From NCBI GenBank assembly GCA_900556025.1, contig USNG01000009.1, forward strand, positions 1 through 46,626: a stretch of DNA of 46,626 bases, in the 5' to 3' direction. The stretch comes from an uncultured Mycoplasmatota bacterium (GTDB taxonomy: Bacteria > Bacillota_I > Bacilli_A > RF39 > UBA660). The translations under genes were made by a program, and so were the position numbers. Position 1 is the first letter of the stretch; each line of letters opens with the position of its first letter. Under the pieces are notes generated by a model. That model saw only the letters and a list, made by a program, of their open reading frames with translations, was not told where the DNA came from and searched no databases. Of this stretch, positions 33,894 to 42,571 are shown piece by piece.

Positions 33894-35444
33894 ATGAATA
33901 CATTCTTACGTTTTTTCTACGAATTTATATCTATATTCTTTGATGGAGTAGAAAAGATAGTCAAAGGCTTTATAAATGGCTTTGTACAAATGTTTAATTA
34001 TGGAGATTATAAACAAATAATAAGTAATTATAAAGGAAGTTTTAGTGGAATAGAATGGATATTTGTTGGACTTGGAGTTGCATTCTTTGTACTTCTAGTC
34101 GGAGCAATTTTAGTACTTATATTTATGGGTATTAGAAAAATATTTAGACTAAGAAAAGAAAAATTAAATCAAGATGAATTATTAGATGAAATTGGGGAAC
34201 TTAATGATAAAGTAAAACAATTAATGAAAGAAAAAGATGAACTAATGGCTATGAAAGTTTCTCAATTAGGACTTAGTCCAGAAGATGAAAATAATGAAGA
34301 AGCTAAAAATGGTGAAAATCCTGAAGATGGAGAAGTAGCTACTGAAGATTTAGATGAAGCTGGAAATGTACGTTTTCCTAAACTTGTTAGAATTGATCAA
34401 GAATATGAAAATTATAAGATCAAAAATTATAATAATAACTTCACATTAGAAGAATTAGTAGATAATTTAAGATGTTTTGCAGCAAGTCAACTTCACTTAT
34501 ATTATGAAGCTCATCTATTAAGAGCATTTATTGGTGGTCTTGCTTGTGGTAAATTAATTATCCTACAAGGTATTTCTGGTACAGGTAAAACATCTCTAGC
34601 ATATGCTTGGGGTAAATTTGTAAAAAATGATTCATGTATTGCATCAGTTCAACCATCATGGAGAGACAAAACTGAGTTACTTGGATACTTCAATGAATTT
34701 ACTAAAAAATTCAATGAATCAAATGTATTAGAAGAATTGTATTTAGCTGGCTATGATGATAATGTTCATACAATTATCCTTGATGAAATGAATATAGCAC
34801 GTGTTGAATATTATTTTGCAGAAATGCTATCAATTTTAGAAATTCCTCAAAGAAGTGAATGGGAAATTGAATTAGTAACAACAATATGGCCAGATGATCC
34901 AAAACGTTTAGATAAAGGTAAATTACACTTACCAGGAAACTTATGGTACATCGGTACAATCAATAATGATGACTCAACATTCATGGTAACAGATAAAGTA
35001 TATGACAGAGCAATGCCTATCGATATTAATAAGAAAATAGATCCATTCGAATGTAGAGAACAAGAAGCAGTAGCTATAAATTCAAGCTACTTAGAAGGAT
35101 TATTCAAACAAGCATTTGAAGAACATCAATTATCTCAAAAATCAATCAAAATGGTTGAAGAAATAGATGATTATGTTATTGCTCACTTTAGAGTTGCTTT
35201 TGGTAATCGTATTATGAAACAATTAAGAGACTTTACTGCTGTATATGTAGCTAGTGGTGGTGGCGAAATAGAAGCAATAGATTATTTCTTAGCACAAAAA
35301 GTATTAAGAAAATTCGATCAATTAAATATCGCACAAATTCGTGATGAAATAGATGGATTCATAAAATACCTAGATACAACAGTAGGAAAAGGTAAAATGA
35401 AGGAATGTATTGAATTTTTAGAAAGATTAAAGAAATCAGTATAG
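33894..35444 (+). CDS. Membrane-anchored McrB-like AAA+ ATPase
   Basis: 516 residues. An N-terminal amphipathic stretch and one membrane helix (about 55-80), then a coiled coil (85-120) and an acidic linker. The AAA_5/McrB-type domain follows with Walker A GISGTGKTS (226-234) and Walker B IILDEMNIARVEYYFAEML, which is close to the McrB family's DEMN-x-AR-x-EYYF; an arginine-finger region DRAMPID lies after. McrB ATPases act on DNA with McrC nuclease, but here the anchor places it at the membrane. Next to a fused signal peptidase and a DUF2357 protein, it may be a motor for export or fibre assembly. Confidence 0.82.
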   Translation: MNTFLRFFYEFISIFFDGVEKIVKGFINGFVQMFNYGDYKQIISNYKGSFSGIEWIFVGLGVAFFVLLVGAILVLIFMGIRKIFRLRKEKLNQDELLDEIGELNDKVKQLMKEKDELMAMKVSQLGLSPEDENNEEAKNGENPEDGEVATEDLDEAGNVRFPKLVRIDQEYENYKIKNYNNNFTLEELVDNLRCFAASQLHLYYEAHLLRAFIGGLACGKLIILQGISGTGKTSLAYAWGKFVKNDSCIASVQPSWRDKTELLGYFNEFTKKFNESNVLEELYLAGYDDNVHTIILDEMNIARVEYYFAEMLSILEIPQRSEWEIELVTTIWPDDPKRLDKGKLHLPGNLWYIGTINNDDSTFMVTDKVYDRAMPIDINKKIDPFECREQEAVAINSSYLEGLFKQAFEEHQLSQKSIKMVEEIDDYVIAHFRVAFGNRIMKQLRDFTAVYVASGGGEIEAIDYFLAQKVLRKFDQLNIAQIRDEIDGFIKYLDTTVGKGKMKECIEFLERLKKSV

Positions 35445-35455
35445 GAGTGATTTAG

Positions 35456-36577
35456 ATGGCTAAAACTAGTATAGAAATTGACAAAGAATTAAAAAAGCAA
35501 TGTACTCTTTTTCTAAAAAATACAGATTCAAATATGCACTATCTAGCAGACTTAGATAATACACTTGGTTCTACAGAATGGCTAGAAATAATGGAAGAGA
35601 CATTTCCGTATATTGATAAAATAGTTAGAGTTCCAAAAGTAGCATTAATTACTGAAACTGAAACTCAACAAATAGAAAAAGCCAAAAAAATTGGAGTAGA
35701 AAGTGTAAAAGATTTAGCTAAACATAGCAATTATATTGAAAAAGTAATAAGTGATAAAGAAATTAAGCCATCTAAAATACTTGTATTACTTCGTGAAGAA
35801 ACATATAACACATATGAAAATAGATTTATTTATACTTTAGTTCATGAAACATTAAGATTTATTATTTTAATGGAAGAAAAACTAAAAAAATTAGAATCAA
35901 AAGATCAAAAACAATTAGAATACACATCAACCACTAGTAATGGAAAAGATAGAGTAAAAATTAGTTTAAGAATTAGTGCTAGTGAAATAGATAATGGTGC
36001 TAAAAGTGGTGATTTTGATTCTCAAGTAAAAGATATAAAAAGAAGATTAAAAATATTAAAAGAATATATTACATTATGGCAAAGATGCGAAATGATAGTA
36101 TCACTAAAGAAAATACATGCATCATTTGTAACATCACCAATTAAAAAGACAAACCTTATATTAAAGAACCCTAATTTCAGAGAAGCAACAAAATTATGGA
36201 ACTTTTTAATGAACTATTTAGATGATGAATTAAGTAAAAATAAATTATATGATACAAGTGGTAATATGTATTTAAGAGATATACTAGATGATGCATTTTT
36301 AATGAATTATTATGTATTAGATTCAATTTCTAATACAAGAAAAAGTCAAAGAGACAAACTTACTCAATACGCAGTATTAATGATTACTGAGCAAGTTAAA
36401 AGATCTATGGAAATATTATTAAATAATGGTATTAAAGTATCAGAAGAAAAATTACTACAAATGGTTAATATAGAAATTAATAATGATAAAAATAGAAATA
36501 TTCTAGGAAGTAGTGATATAAAGAAAAAATTTAAGAAAGAAATGGATGAATACTTAGCTAAAGCTCAGGATTTATAA
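35456..36577 (+). CDS. DUF2357 (McrC-related) protein without a nuclease domain
   Basis: 373 residues without membrane segments. The ETYNTYENRFIYTLV stretch (residues ~115-129) is the hallmark of DUF2357/McrC-like N-terminal domains (E-x-NT-x-ENRF), and TSPIKKTNLILKNPNFREA matches the later P-x-x-x-TN-x-x-x-x-NP-x-YR motif. The PD-(D/E)XK nuclease that follows in many relatives is not seen. It forms a pair with the McrB-like ATPase 11 bases upstream, as McrC does with McrB, but appears to be a non-nuclease adaptor. Start preceded by AGGAGTGATTTAG. Confidence 0.75.
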   Translation: MAKTSIEIDKELKKQCTLFLKNTDSNMHYLADLDNTLGSTEWLEIMEETFPYIDKIVRVPKVALITETETQQIEKAKKIGVESVKDLAKHSNYIEKVISDKEIKPSKILVLLREETYNTYENRFIYTLVHETLRFIILMEEKLKKLESKDQKQLEYTSTTSNGKDRVKISLRISASEIDNGAKSGDFDSQVKDIKRRLKILKEYITLWQRCEMIVSLKKIHASFVTSPIKKTNLILKNPNFREATKLWNFLMNYLDDELSKNKLYDTSGNMYLRDILDDAFLMNYYVLDSISNTRKSQRDKLTQYAVLMITEQVKRSMEILLNNGIKVSEEKLLQMVNIEINNDKNRNILGSSDIKKKFKKEMDEYLAKAQDL

Positions 36578-36587
36578 GGTGTATAGA

Positions 36588-37160
36588 ATGAAGAAATTAA
36601 AGAACAACAAAGTATTAAAGACAATTTTCACTATAATTAAAACATTTATAATAATAGTTTTACTAGCATTTATACTAGTAGTATTCTTACAAAGATTTAG
36701 TAATAATAAATTGTCATTATTTAACTATAGAATATTTGCAGTAGCTACTGGTTCTATGAAACCAAAATATAACATTGGAGATGTATTAATATCAAAAGAT
36801 GTAAAGCCGAATAAATTAAAAGTTGGCGATAACATTAGTTATCTTGGAACACAATCTAACTTTAAAGGAAAAGTAATTACTCACCAAATAGTAAAAATAG
36901 AAAATGATGAGGATGGCAAATTACTATTCCATACTAAAGGTATAGCAAACTTGGTTGAAGACCCAGTAGTAAAAGAAAGTCAAGTATATGGAAAAGTAAT
37001 ATATAAAACAATTTTATTATCATATATATATAAACTTGTAAGTACTAGTACAGGATTTGGATTAATAATAGTTATTCCATTAATATTAATAGTAGGTTAT
37101 GAAATATTAGTAACACTACTAGAGAAAAAAGAAGAAGAAATAAACTCTAAGAGAAAATAA
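36588..37160 (+). CDS. sipW: SipW-type (ER-type) signal peptidase I
   Basis: 190 residues: membrane segment 14-34, catalytic Ser56 in TGSMKPKYNIGD, His99 in ITHQIVKI (histidine in place of bacterial lysine, the SipW/ER type), acidic residues in LVEDPV, C-terminal membrane segment about 150-175. It should cut the AWF-type substrates. ATG 36588 is preferred over the in-frame GTG at 36579 because AAGGTG lies six bases upstream. Fourth gene of the operon; its direct neighbour downstream is a likely substrate. Confidence 0.85.
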   Translation: MKKLKNNKVLKTIFTIIKTFIIIVLLAFILVVFLQRFSNNKLSLFNYRIFAVATGSMKPKYNIGDVLISKDVKPNKLKVGDNISYLGTQSNFKGKVITHQIVKIENDEDGKLLFHTKGIANLVEDPVVKESQVYGKVIYKTILLSYIYKLVSTSTGFGLIIVIPLILIVGYEILVTLLEKKEEEINSKRK

Positions 37161-37175
37161 AAAGGAGGCGCTAAA

Positions 37176-38423
37176 ATGAAAAAAAGACATAAATTATATC
37201 TAAAACTTAATTTAGTTTCCTTAGTTTTCATTGTAGTGTCTTTAATTTTCACAACACTAGCATGGTTTGCATATAGTGGATTATCTTCACTAGATACTGA
37301 AATTGGAGTTAAAGCTTGGTATATTGAATTATCTAAAAATGGAGAAGCTGTTTCAAATAATGTAGTTATTTCAATACCAACTATATACCCAGGAATGGAT
37401 ACAATTACTGAAAAAATTAATATTCAAAATCATGGTGACTCAATTGCTCAAGTAAAATATGATATACTATCAGCAAGAATTCTTGATACTGAATATAATA
37501 CAGAGGGAAATAGTAATATTACATCTAATGCTTTAGAAACATCATTTTCACATAATTATCCATTCCATATAAATATAAATTTAAGTAATTATGTAGTGGA
37601 ATCTAATGGAGGAACAGCAACATTTGAAGTAAGCGCATCTTGGCCATTAGATGGTGGAAATGATACACTTGATAGTCAATGGGGAACAAAAGCATATGAG
37701 TTTAATCAATCAGAGCAAAATAAACTTAAGAGCAATTCAAATTATGACGTAGAAGCTCCAATTCAAGTTGTTATAAAAGTAACAGCAGAGCAATATGTAG
37801 AAGGTAATAATGCAAGTTCAATAGATTATGCTTTTGGAAATACATTATTATATGATGTAGTTGAAGATAACTTCTGTACTAAAGTTAGTGATACATGCTT
37901 AAGTACAACAGTAATTGATGAAAATAATAAATTAGGCGATAAAACTATCACAGTAATACCTAATATTTTAAATAAATTTACAGAATCAACATTTGATAAT
38001 TATAATGATACACTAAATAGTGTCGCATCTAACTGGAATGTTGAATATAGTGCCTTAACTGCTGGTGATATATTAAAAATAATATCAAAAGATATAGAAT
38101 CATCAAATATGATAACACCAACATTATCAAATATAATAGTTGGAAGTATGAATTCTAGTACAAGAGTAGATGAAAAATTAAATAAAGCATCTTCATTAAA
38201 TGGATACTTTGAATTCATGAATGATAAATTTAAATTCTTATATGATGCTTCTGGTTCATGTTACTGGACAATGACAGATTATAACACATTAAAAGGATAC
38301 GCATTTTCTAAGATAGATGCTGGAAAATCTAAATTATATGGTGAATCTAAAACAACTTCTTGTCAAGTATTACCAGTAATAAAAATAACTAAAAAAGATT
38401 TAACAAAGAAAGAAAATGGTTAA
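37176..38423 (+). CDS. SipW-type TasA-like surface protein
   Basis: 415 residues. Signal segment ending TTLAWFAYSGLSS, then a beta-sandwich start (VKAWYIELSKNGEAVSNNV) and an IYPGMDTITEKINIQNHGDS strand, close to the P-G-x-x-x-x-x-x-I-x-N-x-G element of TasA/camelysin proteins. The second half is asparagine-rich (NILNKFTESTFDNYNDTLN) with paired cysteines (FCTKVSDTC, SGSCYW). It follows the peptidase gene by 15 bases with AAAGGAGG, so is probably its main substrate. Last gene of the operon. Confidence 0.78.
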   Translation: MKKRHKLYLKLNLVSLVFIVVSLIFTTLAWFAYSGLSSLDTEIGVKAWYIELSKNGEAVSNNVVISIPTIYPGMDTITEKINIQNHGDSIAQVKYDILSARILDTEYNTEGNSNITSNALETSFSHNYPFHININLSNYVVESNGGTATFEVSASWPLDGGNDTLDSQWGTKAYEFNQSEQNKLKSNSNYDVEAPIQVVIKVTAEQYVEGNNASSIDYAFGNTLLYDVVEDNFCTKVSDTCLSTTVIDENNKLGDKTITVIPNILNKFTESTFDNYNDTLNSVASNWNVEYSALTAGDILKIISKDIESSNMITPTLSNIIVGSMNSSTRVDEKLNKASSLNGYFEFMNDKFKFLYDASGSCYWTMTDYNTLKGYAFSKIDAGKSKLYGESKTTSCQVLPVIKITKKDLTKKENG

Positions 38424-38443
38424 AAAAATTAACCATTTTTTTA
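38413..38443 (+). terminator. Terminator of the peptidase/AAA+ operon
   Basis: Perfect 11-bp stem (38413-38423 with 38429-38439), loop of five A, T run; overlaps the stop codon. Confidence 0.88.
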
Positions 38444-38479
38444 TGCAAAAATTTTTATGTGAAATTTTCATTTTAAGTG

Positions 38480-38508
38480 TTTACATTTTTAATTTTTGCT
38501 CTTATAAT
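38480..38508 (+). promoter_or_regulatory. Promoter of lonA
   Basis: TTTACA (38480-38485), 17-base spacer, TATAAT (38503-38508). No CIRCE or CtsR-like heat-shock operator recognised nearby. Confidence 0.75.
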
Positions 38509-38541
38509 AAATACCCATAAGACGAGGAGGCAGGCATACAA

Positions 38542-40857
38542 ATGATTAAAAGCAATTTACCAGTTATCTTGTTAAAGAACCTAGTCTTACTACCTCATCA
38601 GGAAGTTAGAGTTGAAATTAAAAGTGAAGTAAGTAAAAAAGTAACAGAGATTTCCTCAATTTATCATGATAACGAAGTATTGGTTGTATGTCCTCTAAAT
38701 TCACTTGAAGAAAAACCAGATATTTCTGATTTACCTAGAATCGGAGTAGTTGGTAAAATTAAAAACGTTATTGAATTACCAAACGGAAATAAAAGAATAA
38801 TTATTTCTGGTCTTTATAGAGTAAAAGTAATAAGTTATGTAAATTATACAAATGAAGAAGATATATTAGATAGTATCATAACAAATATAGATACATACGA
38901 AGCAGAAATAGAAGAAACAGCATATTATAGAAAATTAATAAATGAATTAGAAAATTATGTTAATAAAAATCCATTTATAACTAATTCTATTATGTCTATG
39001 GTAAAAGGAAATATATCACTTGATAAATTAACTGATATAATAGGTGCATTTTTACAATTATCTTTTGATAAAAAATTATCACTAATGCTTGATAGTAGTC
39101 CAATAAGTAGAAGCAAAACATTAATAAAAGAATTAGCTATAGAAAGTGCAGTAATAGATTTAGAAGGACACATAGAAACTGAAATCAAAAAAGGATTAGA
39201 TGATACTCAAAAAGAATTTATATTAAAAGAAAAATTAAAAGTAATCAAGAATGAATTAGGTGAATCTAATACAAAAGATGAAGATGTAATTAATTATAGA
39301 GATAAAGTAAAATATGGAGAATATCCAGATAGAATAAAGATTAAATTAATTAGTGAAATTGAAAGATATAATGCTTCTAGTGAAATGAGTCCAGATGCAG
39401 GTATAATTAGAAATTATATTGAGTATTTATTACAAATACCATGGTACTATGAAACTAAAGACGAAAAAGATTTATTGAAAATAGAAAAGAAATTAAATAC
39501 TTCTCACTATGGAATGCAAAATGCTAAAAATAGAATAATCGAATACATCGCAGTCAAAAGTATTTCTCCAGACATAAATAGTCCAATATTATGTTTAGTT
39601 GGTCCTCCTGGAGTAGGTAAAACAACATTCGCAGAATCAATTTCACATGCATTAAATAGAAACTTTGTAAAAATATCTTTAGGTGGAATGAGTGATTCAG
39701 CAGAATTAAATGGACATAGACGAGCATATATAGGCTCTAATCCAGGTAAAATTGTATCTTCACTTATAAAGTGTGGAAGTAAAAACCCAGTATTTTTATT
39801 AGATGAAGTAGACAAACTAAAAAAAGATTATAAAGGAGATCCAGCATCAACACTACTTGATATTTTAGATGTAAGTCAAAACAAGAGATTCACAGATAAT
39901 TATGTAGATGAAGAAATAGATTTAAGTAAAGTATTATTTATATTAACAGCAAATGATATAACAGGTATTCCAGTAGCTTTGTTAGATAGACTAGAAATAA
40001 TAAGTTTAACAGGTTACTCAGAAGAAGAAAAACTATATATCGCAGAAAATTATTTAATACCATCTATTCTAAAAAAACATGGATTAAAAAATAATGTCAT
40101 TAAATTTGAAACAGAAACAATAAGAAAAATAATTTCAAATTACACAAGTGAATCAGGTGTCAGAGAACTTGAAAGATGTATTAATAAAATAATAAGAAAA
40201 GTTATTACAGAACATATAAAATCAAGTAGAAAAATAGTAAGTGTTAGAATACATGATGAAGATTTAATAAAATATTTAGATCAAGAATTATATTTAAGTA
40301 CTGACTACAAAGAAATAACTACTGAAGGAGTAGTAAGAGCTGTAGCATGTACAACACTAGGGGGAACAACTCTAGATATAGAATGCAGTGACTTTAAAGG
40401 AGCAGGAAAATATACATTCACAGGTTCACTAGGTGATATAACTAAAGAAAGTATTGAAGTCTCAATAAGTTATATAAAAAGTAATGCTAAAAAATTCAAA
40501 ATAAATGAATCGTTCTTTTCAGAAAAAGACATTCATATTCACTTTACAGAAGGTGGAATATCAAAAGATGGTCCATCTGCAGGAATCGCAATTACAACAG
40601 CTATATTATCTTTAATAAAATCAAAAGTTATCACAAGCAATATATCAATGACAGGTGAAATAACTCTAAAAGGAGATATATTAAAAGTAGGCGGAATAAA
40701 AGAAAAAGTAATGGCATGCAAAAAAAATAAAATTACAACTCTCTATATTCCAAAAAGCAATCAAAGAGATATAGAATTCTTAGATAAAAACTTAAAAGAA
40801 GGAATAGACTTCAAATATATAGAAAACTATATAGAAATATATAATGATTTATTTTAG
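38542..40857 (+). CDS. lon: ATP-dependent protease LonA
   Basis: 771 residues, the full LonA layout: N-terminal substrate domain (PVILLKNLVLLPHQEV), AAA+ with Walker A GPPGVGKTT (about residue 354) and Walker B PVFLLDEVDK, and C-terminal protease domain with catalytic Ser679 in KDGPSAGIA and Lys720 in GGIKEKV. It degrades damaged and regulatory proteins in the cytoplasm. Own promoter and terminator. In Bacillus lonA lies in the same chromosome region as spoVID-ysxE, which also follow here. Confidence 0.95.
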   Translation: MIKSNLPVILLKNLVLLPHQEVRVEIKSEVSKKVTEISSIYHDNEVLVVCPLNSLEEKPDISDLPRIGVVGKIKNVIELPNGNKRIIISGLYRVKVISYVNYTNEEDILDSIITNIDTYEAEIEETAYYRKLINELENYVNKNPFITNSIMSMVKGNISLDKLTDIIGAFLQLSFDKKLSLMLDSSPISRSKTLIKELAIESAVIDLEGHIETEIKKGLDDTQKEFILKEKLKVIKNELGESNTKDEDVINYRDKVKYGEYPDRIKIKLISEIERYNASSEMSPDAGIIRNYIEYLLQIPWYYETKDEKDLLKIEKKLNTSHYGMQNAKNRIIEYIAVKSISPDINSPILCLVGPPGVGKTTFAESISHALNRNFVKISLGGMSDSAELNGHRRAYIGSNPGKIVSSLIKCGSKNPVFLLDEVDKLKKDYKGDPASTLLDILDVSQNKRFTDNYVDEEIDLSKVLFILTANDITGIPVALLDRLEIISLTGYSEEEKLYIAENYLIPSILKKHGLKNNVIKFETETIRKIISNYTSESGVRELERCINKIIRKVITEHIKSSRKIVSVRIHDEDLIKYLDQELYLSTDYKEITTEGVVRAVACTTLGGTTLDIECSDFKGAGKYTFTGSLGDITKESIEVSISYIKSNAKKFKINESFFSEKDIHIHFTEGGISKDGPSAGIAITTAILSLIKSKVITSNISMTGEITLKGDILKVGGIKEKVMACKKNKITTLYIPKSNQRDIEFLDKNLKEGIDFKYIENYIEIYNDLF

Positions 40858-40880
40858 AAGGAACTAGTGTTCCTTTTTCT
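40858..40880 (+). terminator. Terminator of lonA
   Basis: Stem AAGGAAC/GTTCCTT (40858-40864 with 40869-40875), loop TAGT, T run, directly after the stop codon. Confidence 0.85.
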
Positions 40881-40930
40881 TTTGTTCTAAAAATATTAAT
40901 GCCTCATATATTTAACTGAAAGGAGAATAT

Positions 40931-41629
40931 ATGAAAGAAATTATTCCATTAAAAAAAGATATTATTTTTAAAACAAAAATAGGAGAACTAACAAATATCA
41001 GTTTAGATCATGATTATAAAATCAATGAAGATATTATAGAAGGTACAGTAGTAATAAGTGGTACATATAAATTAACTGAAGCAAGTGTTCAAGAAGAAGA
41101 ATTCTATTACACAATTCCGTTTAGTGTAGCTATATCAAAAAGAATAGATAAAGATACTATTAATATAGAAATAGATGACTTTAAATATGAACCAATAAAA
41201 GATGTTTTAAAAGTAAATATTGATTTACTTATTACATGTGATGAAAAAGAATCTTTAGAAAGTATGCTTAGTAAAGAAGAAAATATAATTGAAGAGAGTG
41301 AAGATGATAAAGAAATGGAAAATGATGATTTAAATAATTATATAGATAACTATTTTAATAGTGAAGAAATTAAGAAAGAAGAAAATGTAAAAGAAAACAA
41401 TATAAAAGATAATAATATTAATATAGAAGACAATATTAGCAATATAACTAATAATTTTGTTAATGAAAATAAATACTATACATATAAAGTTTATATAGTA
41501 AGAAGTGGAGATACTATAGAAAATATATGTAATAAATATAATACTACTTTAGAAGAATTAAAACTTTATAATAATATAGGTGAATTAAATGTAGGAGATA
41601 AAATAATTATCCCACAAGTAAATGACTAA
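40931..41629 (+). CDS. SpoVID-like protein with C-terminal LysM domain
   Basis: 232 residues. The N-terminal ~110 residues are beta-rich (DIIEGTVVISGTYKLTEASV, FYYTIPFSVAIS), similar in pattern to the start of the spore-coat morphogen SpoVID. An acidic and asparagine-rich linker follows, then a LysM domain (YIVRSGDTIENICNKYNTT, LNVGDKIIIPQ). No signal peptide, as in SpoVID. The next gene overlaps by eight bases and resembles YsxE, the normal neighbour of spoVID. Whether this lineage makes spores is unknown. Confidence 0.7.
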   Translation: MKEIIPLKKDIIFKTKIGELTNISLDHDYKINEDIIEGTVVISGTYKLTEASVQEEEFYYTIPFSVAISKRIDKDTINIEIDDFKYEPIKDVLKVNIDLLITCDEKESLESMLSKEENIIEESEDDKEMENDDLNNYIDNYFNSEEIKKEENVKENNIKDNNINIEDNISNITNNFVNENKYYTYKVYIVRSGDTIENICNKYNTTLEELKLYNNIGELNVGDKIIIPQVND

Positions 41630-42443
41630 ATATAAAAATAGTGTTCTAATTGAAGATAAAGTAGTAAAAAAGAAGTATAAAAAAGATTTATTAGAATTAT
41701 ATGACTTTCTTGAAAGTAGAAATTTTGATAATTTTCCAAAAGTAATAGATAATGATGAAAAATTTATAAGAAGTGAATTCATAGAAAGTAAACCACATCA
41801 TGAAATGACTAAAGGAGTAGAATTTATGAGAGTAGTTTCACTTCTTCATTATAAAACTCTTTATTTTAAAGAAATAAATAAAAATAAGTATAAAAATATT
41901 TATAATAAATTATCTAGTAATATAGAATATCTAAAAGAATATTATTTGAATATTATAGAAAGCATTGAAGAAGAAGTTTATATGTCTCCATCTCATTATT
42001 TATTTGCTAGAAATTATTCAGTTATAGATAGTTCACTAAAATATGCTAAAAGTGAATTAGATAAATGGTATAAAAAAGTAGAAAATAAAACAAAAGAAAG
42101 AGTATGTACTAATCACAATAATCTTTCACTAGAACATTTTATATACAGGGATAAAGGTTATCTATTAAGTTTTGATAACTATTTGGTTGATACTCCTATT
42201 TTAGATTTATATAAATTTTATAGAAAAGAAGGCTATAAACTAGACTTTAATTATTTACTTGATGTTTATAGTGAAAACTTAACACTTTTAGAAGAAGAGC
42301 GAATGCTCTTTAATGTATTAATTTCTATTCCACCTAAAATAGAAATGATTAAAAATGAATACTATAACACTATTAATATAAGTGATAGTTTAAAATATAT
42401 TTATAGTGGAATAGATGTAGTTAATAAGAAAGAGGAATCCTAA
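41622..42443 (+). CDS. YsxE/CotS-like kinase-fold spore-coat-type protein
   Basis: 273 residues with a degraded aminoglycoside-phosphotransferase-type fold: RSEFIESKPHHEM in the N-lobe, VCTNHNNLSLEHF in place of the HGD-x-x-x-x-N loop, and LLSFDNYLVDTPILDLYKFYR in place of the DFD region. CotS/YsxE proteins show the same kind of decay and probably bind rather than phosphorylate. Start codon lies eight bases inside the SpoVID-like gene, so the two are coupled. Confidence 0.72.
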   Translation: MTKYKNSVLIEDKVVKKKYKKDLLELYDFLESRNFDNFPKVIDNDEKFIRSEFIESKPHHEMTKGVEFMRVVSLLHYKTLYFKEINKNKYKNIYNKLSSNIEYLKEYYLNIIESIEEEVYMSPSHYLFARNYSVIDSSLKYAKSELDKWYKKVENKTKERVCTNHNNLSLEHFIYRDKGYLLSFDNYLVDTPILDLYKFYRKEGYKLDFNYLLDVYSENLTLLEEERMLFNVLISIPPKIEMIKNEYYNTINISDSLKYIYSGIDVVNKKEES

Positions 42444-42452
42444 ATGAAGAAT

Positions 42453-42480
42453 GCACACAATTATAAGTGTGCTTTTAAAA
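42453..42480 (+). terminator. Terminator after the ysxE-like gene
   Basis: Stem GCACAC/GTGTGC (42453-42458 with 42467-42472), 8-base loop, TTTTAAAA. Confidence 0.7.
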
Positions 42481-42522
42481 TGCTTGAAATTATTCTTTAG
42501 ACTAGTTTTTTTTCTTACTTTG

Positions 42523-42531
42523 TGATATAAT
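42523..42531 (+). promoter_or_regulatory. Extended -10 promoter of the RNase J-like gene
   Basis: TGATATAAT (TG-n-TATAAT), with no good -35, about 40 bases before the ATG. Confidence 0.6.
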
Positions 42532-42571
42532 TTCAATAGCAATTTAAACTTTTAAAGGGAGAGATGATATA

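Noticed and set aside
33894..36577. A McrBC-type restriction system
   Set aside because: The ATPase is membrane-anchored, no DNA-recognition domain is seen at its N-terminus, the partner shows no nuclease motif and the neighbours are export genes.
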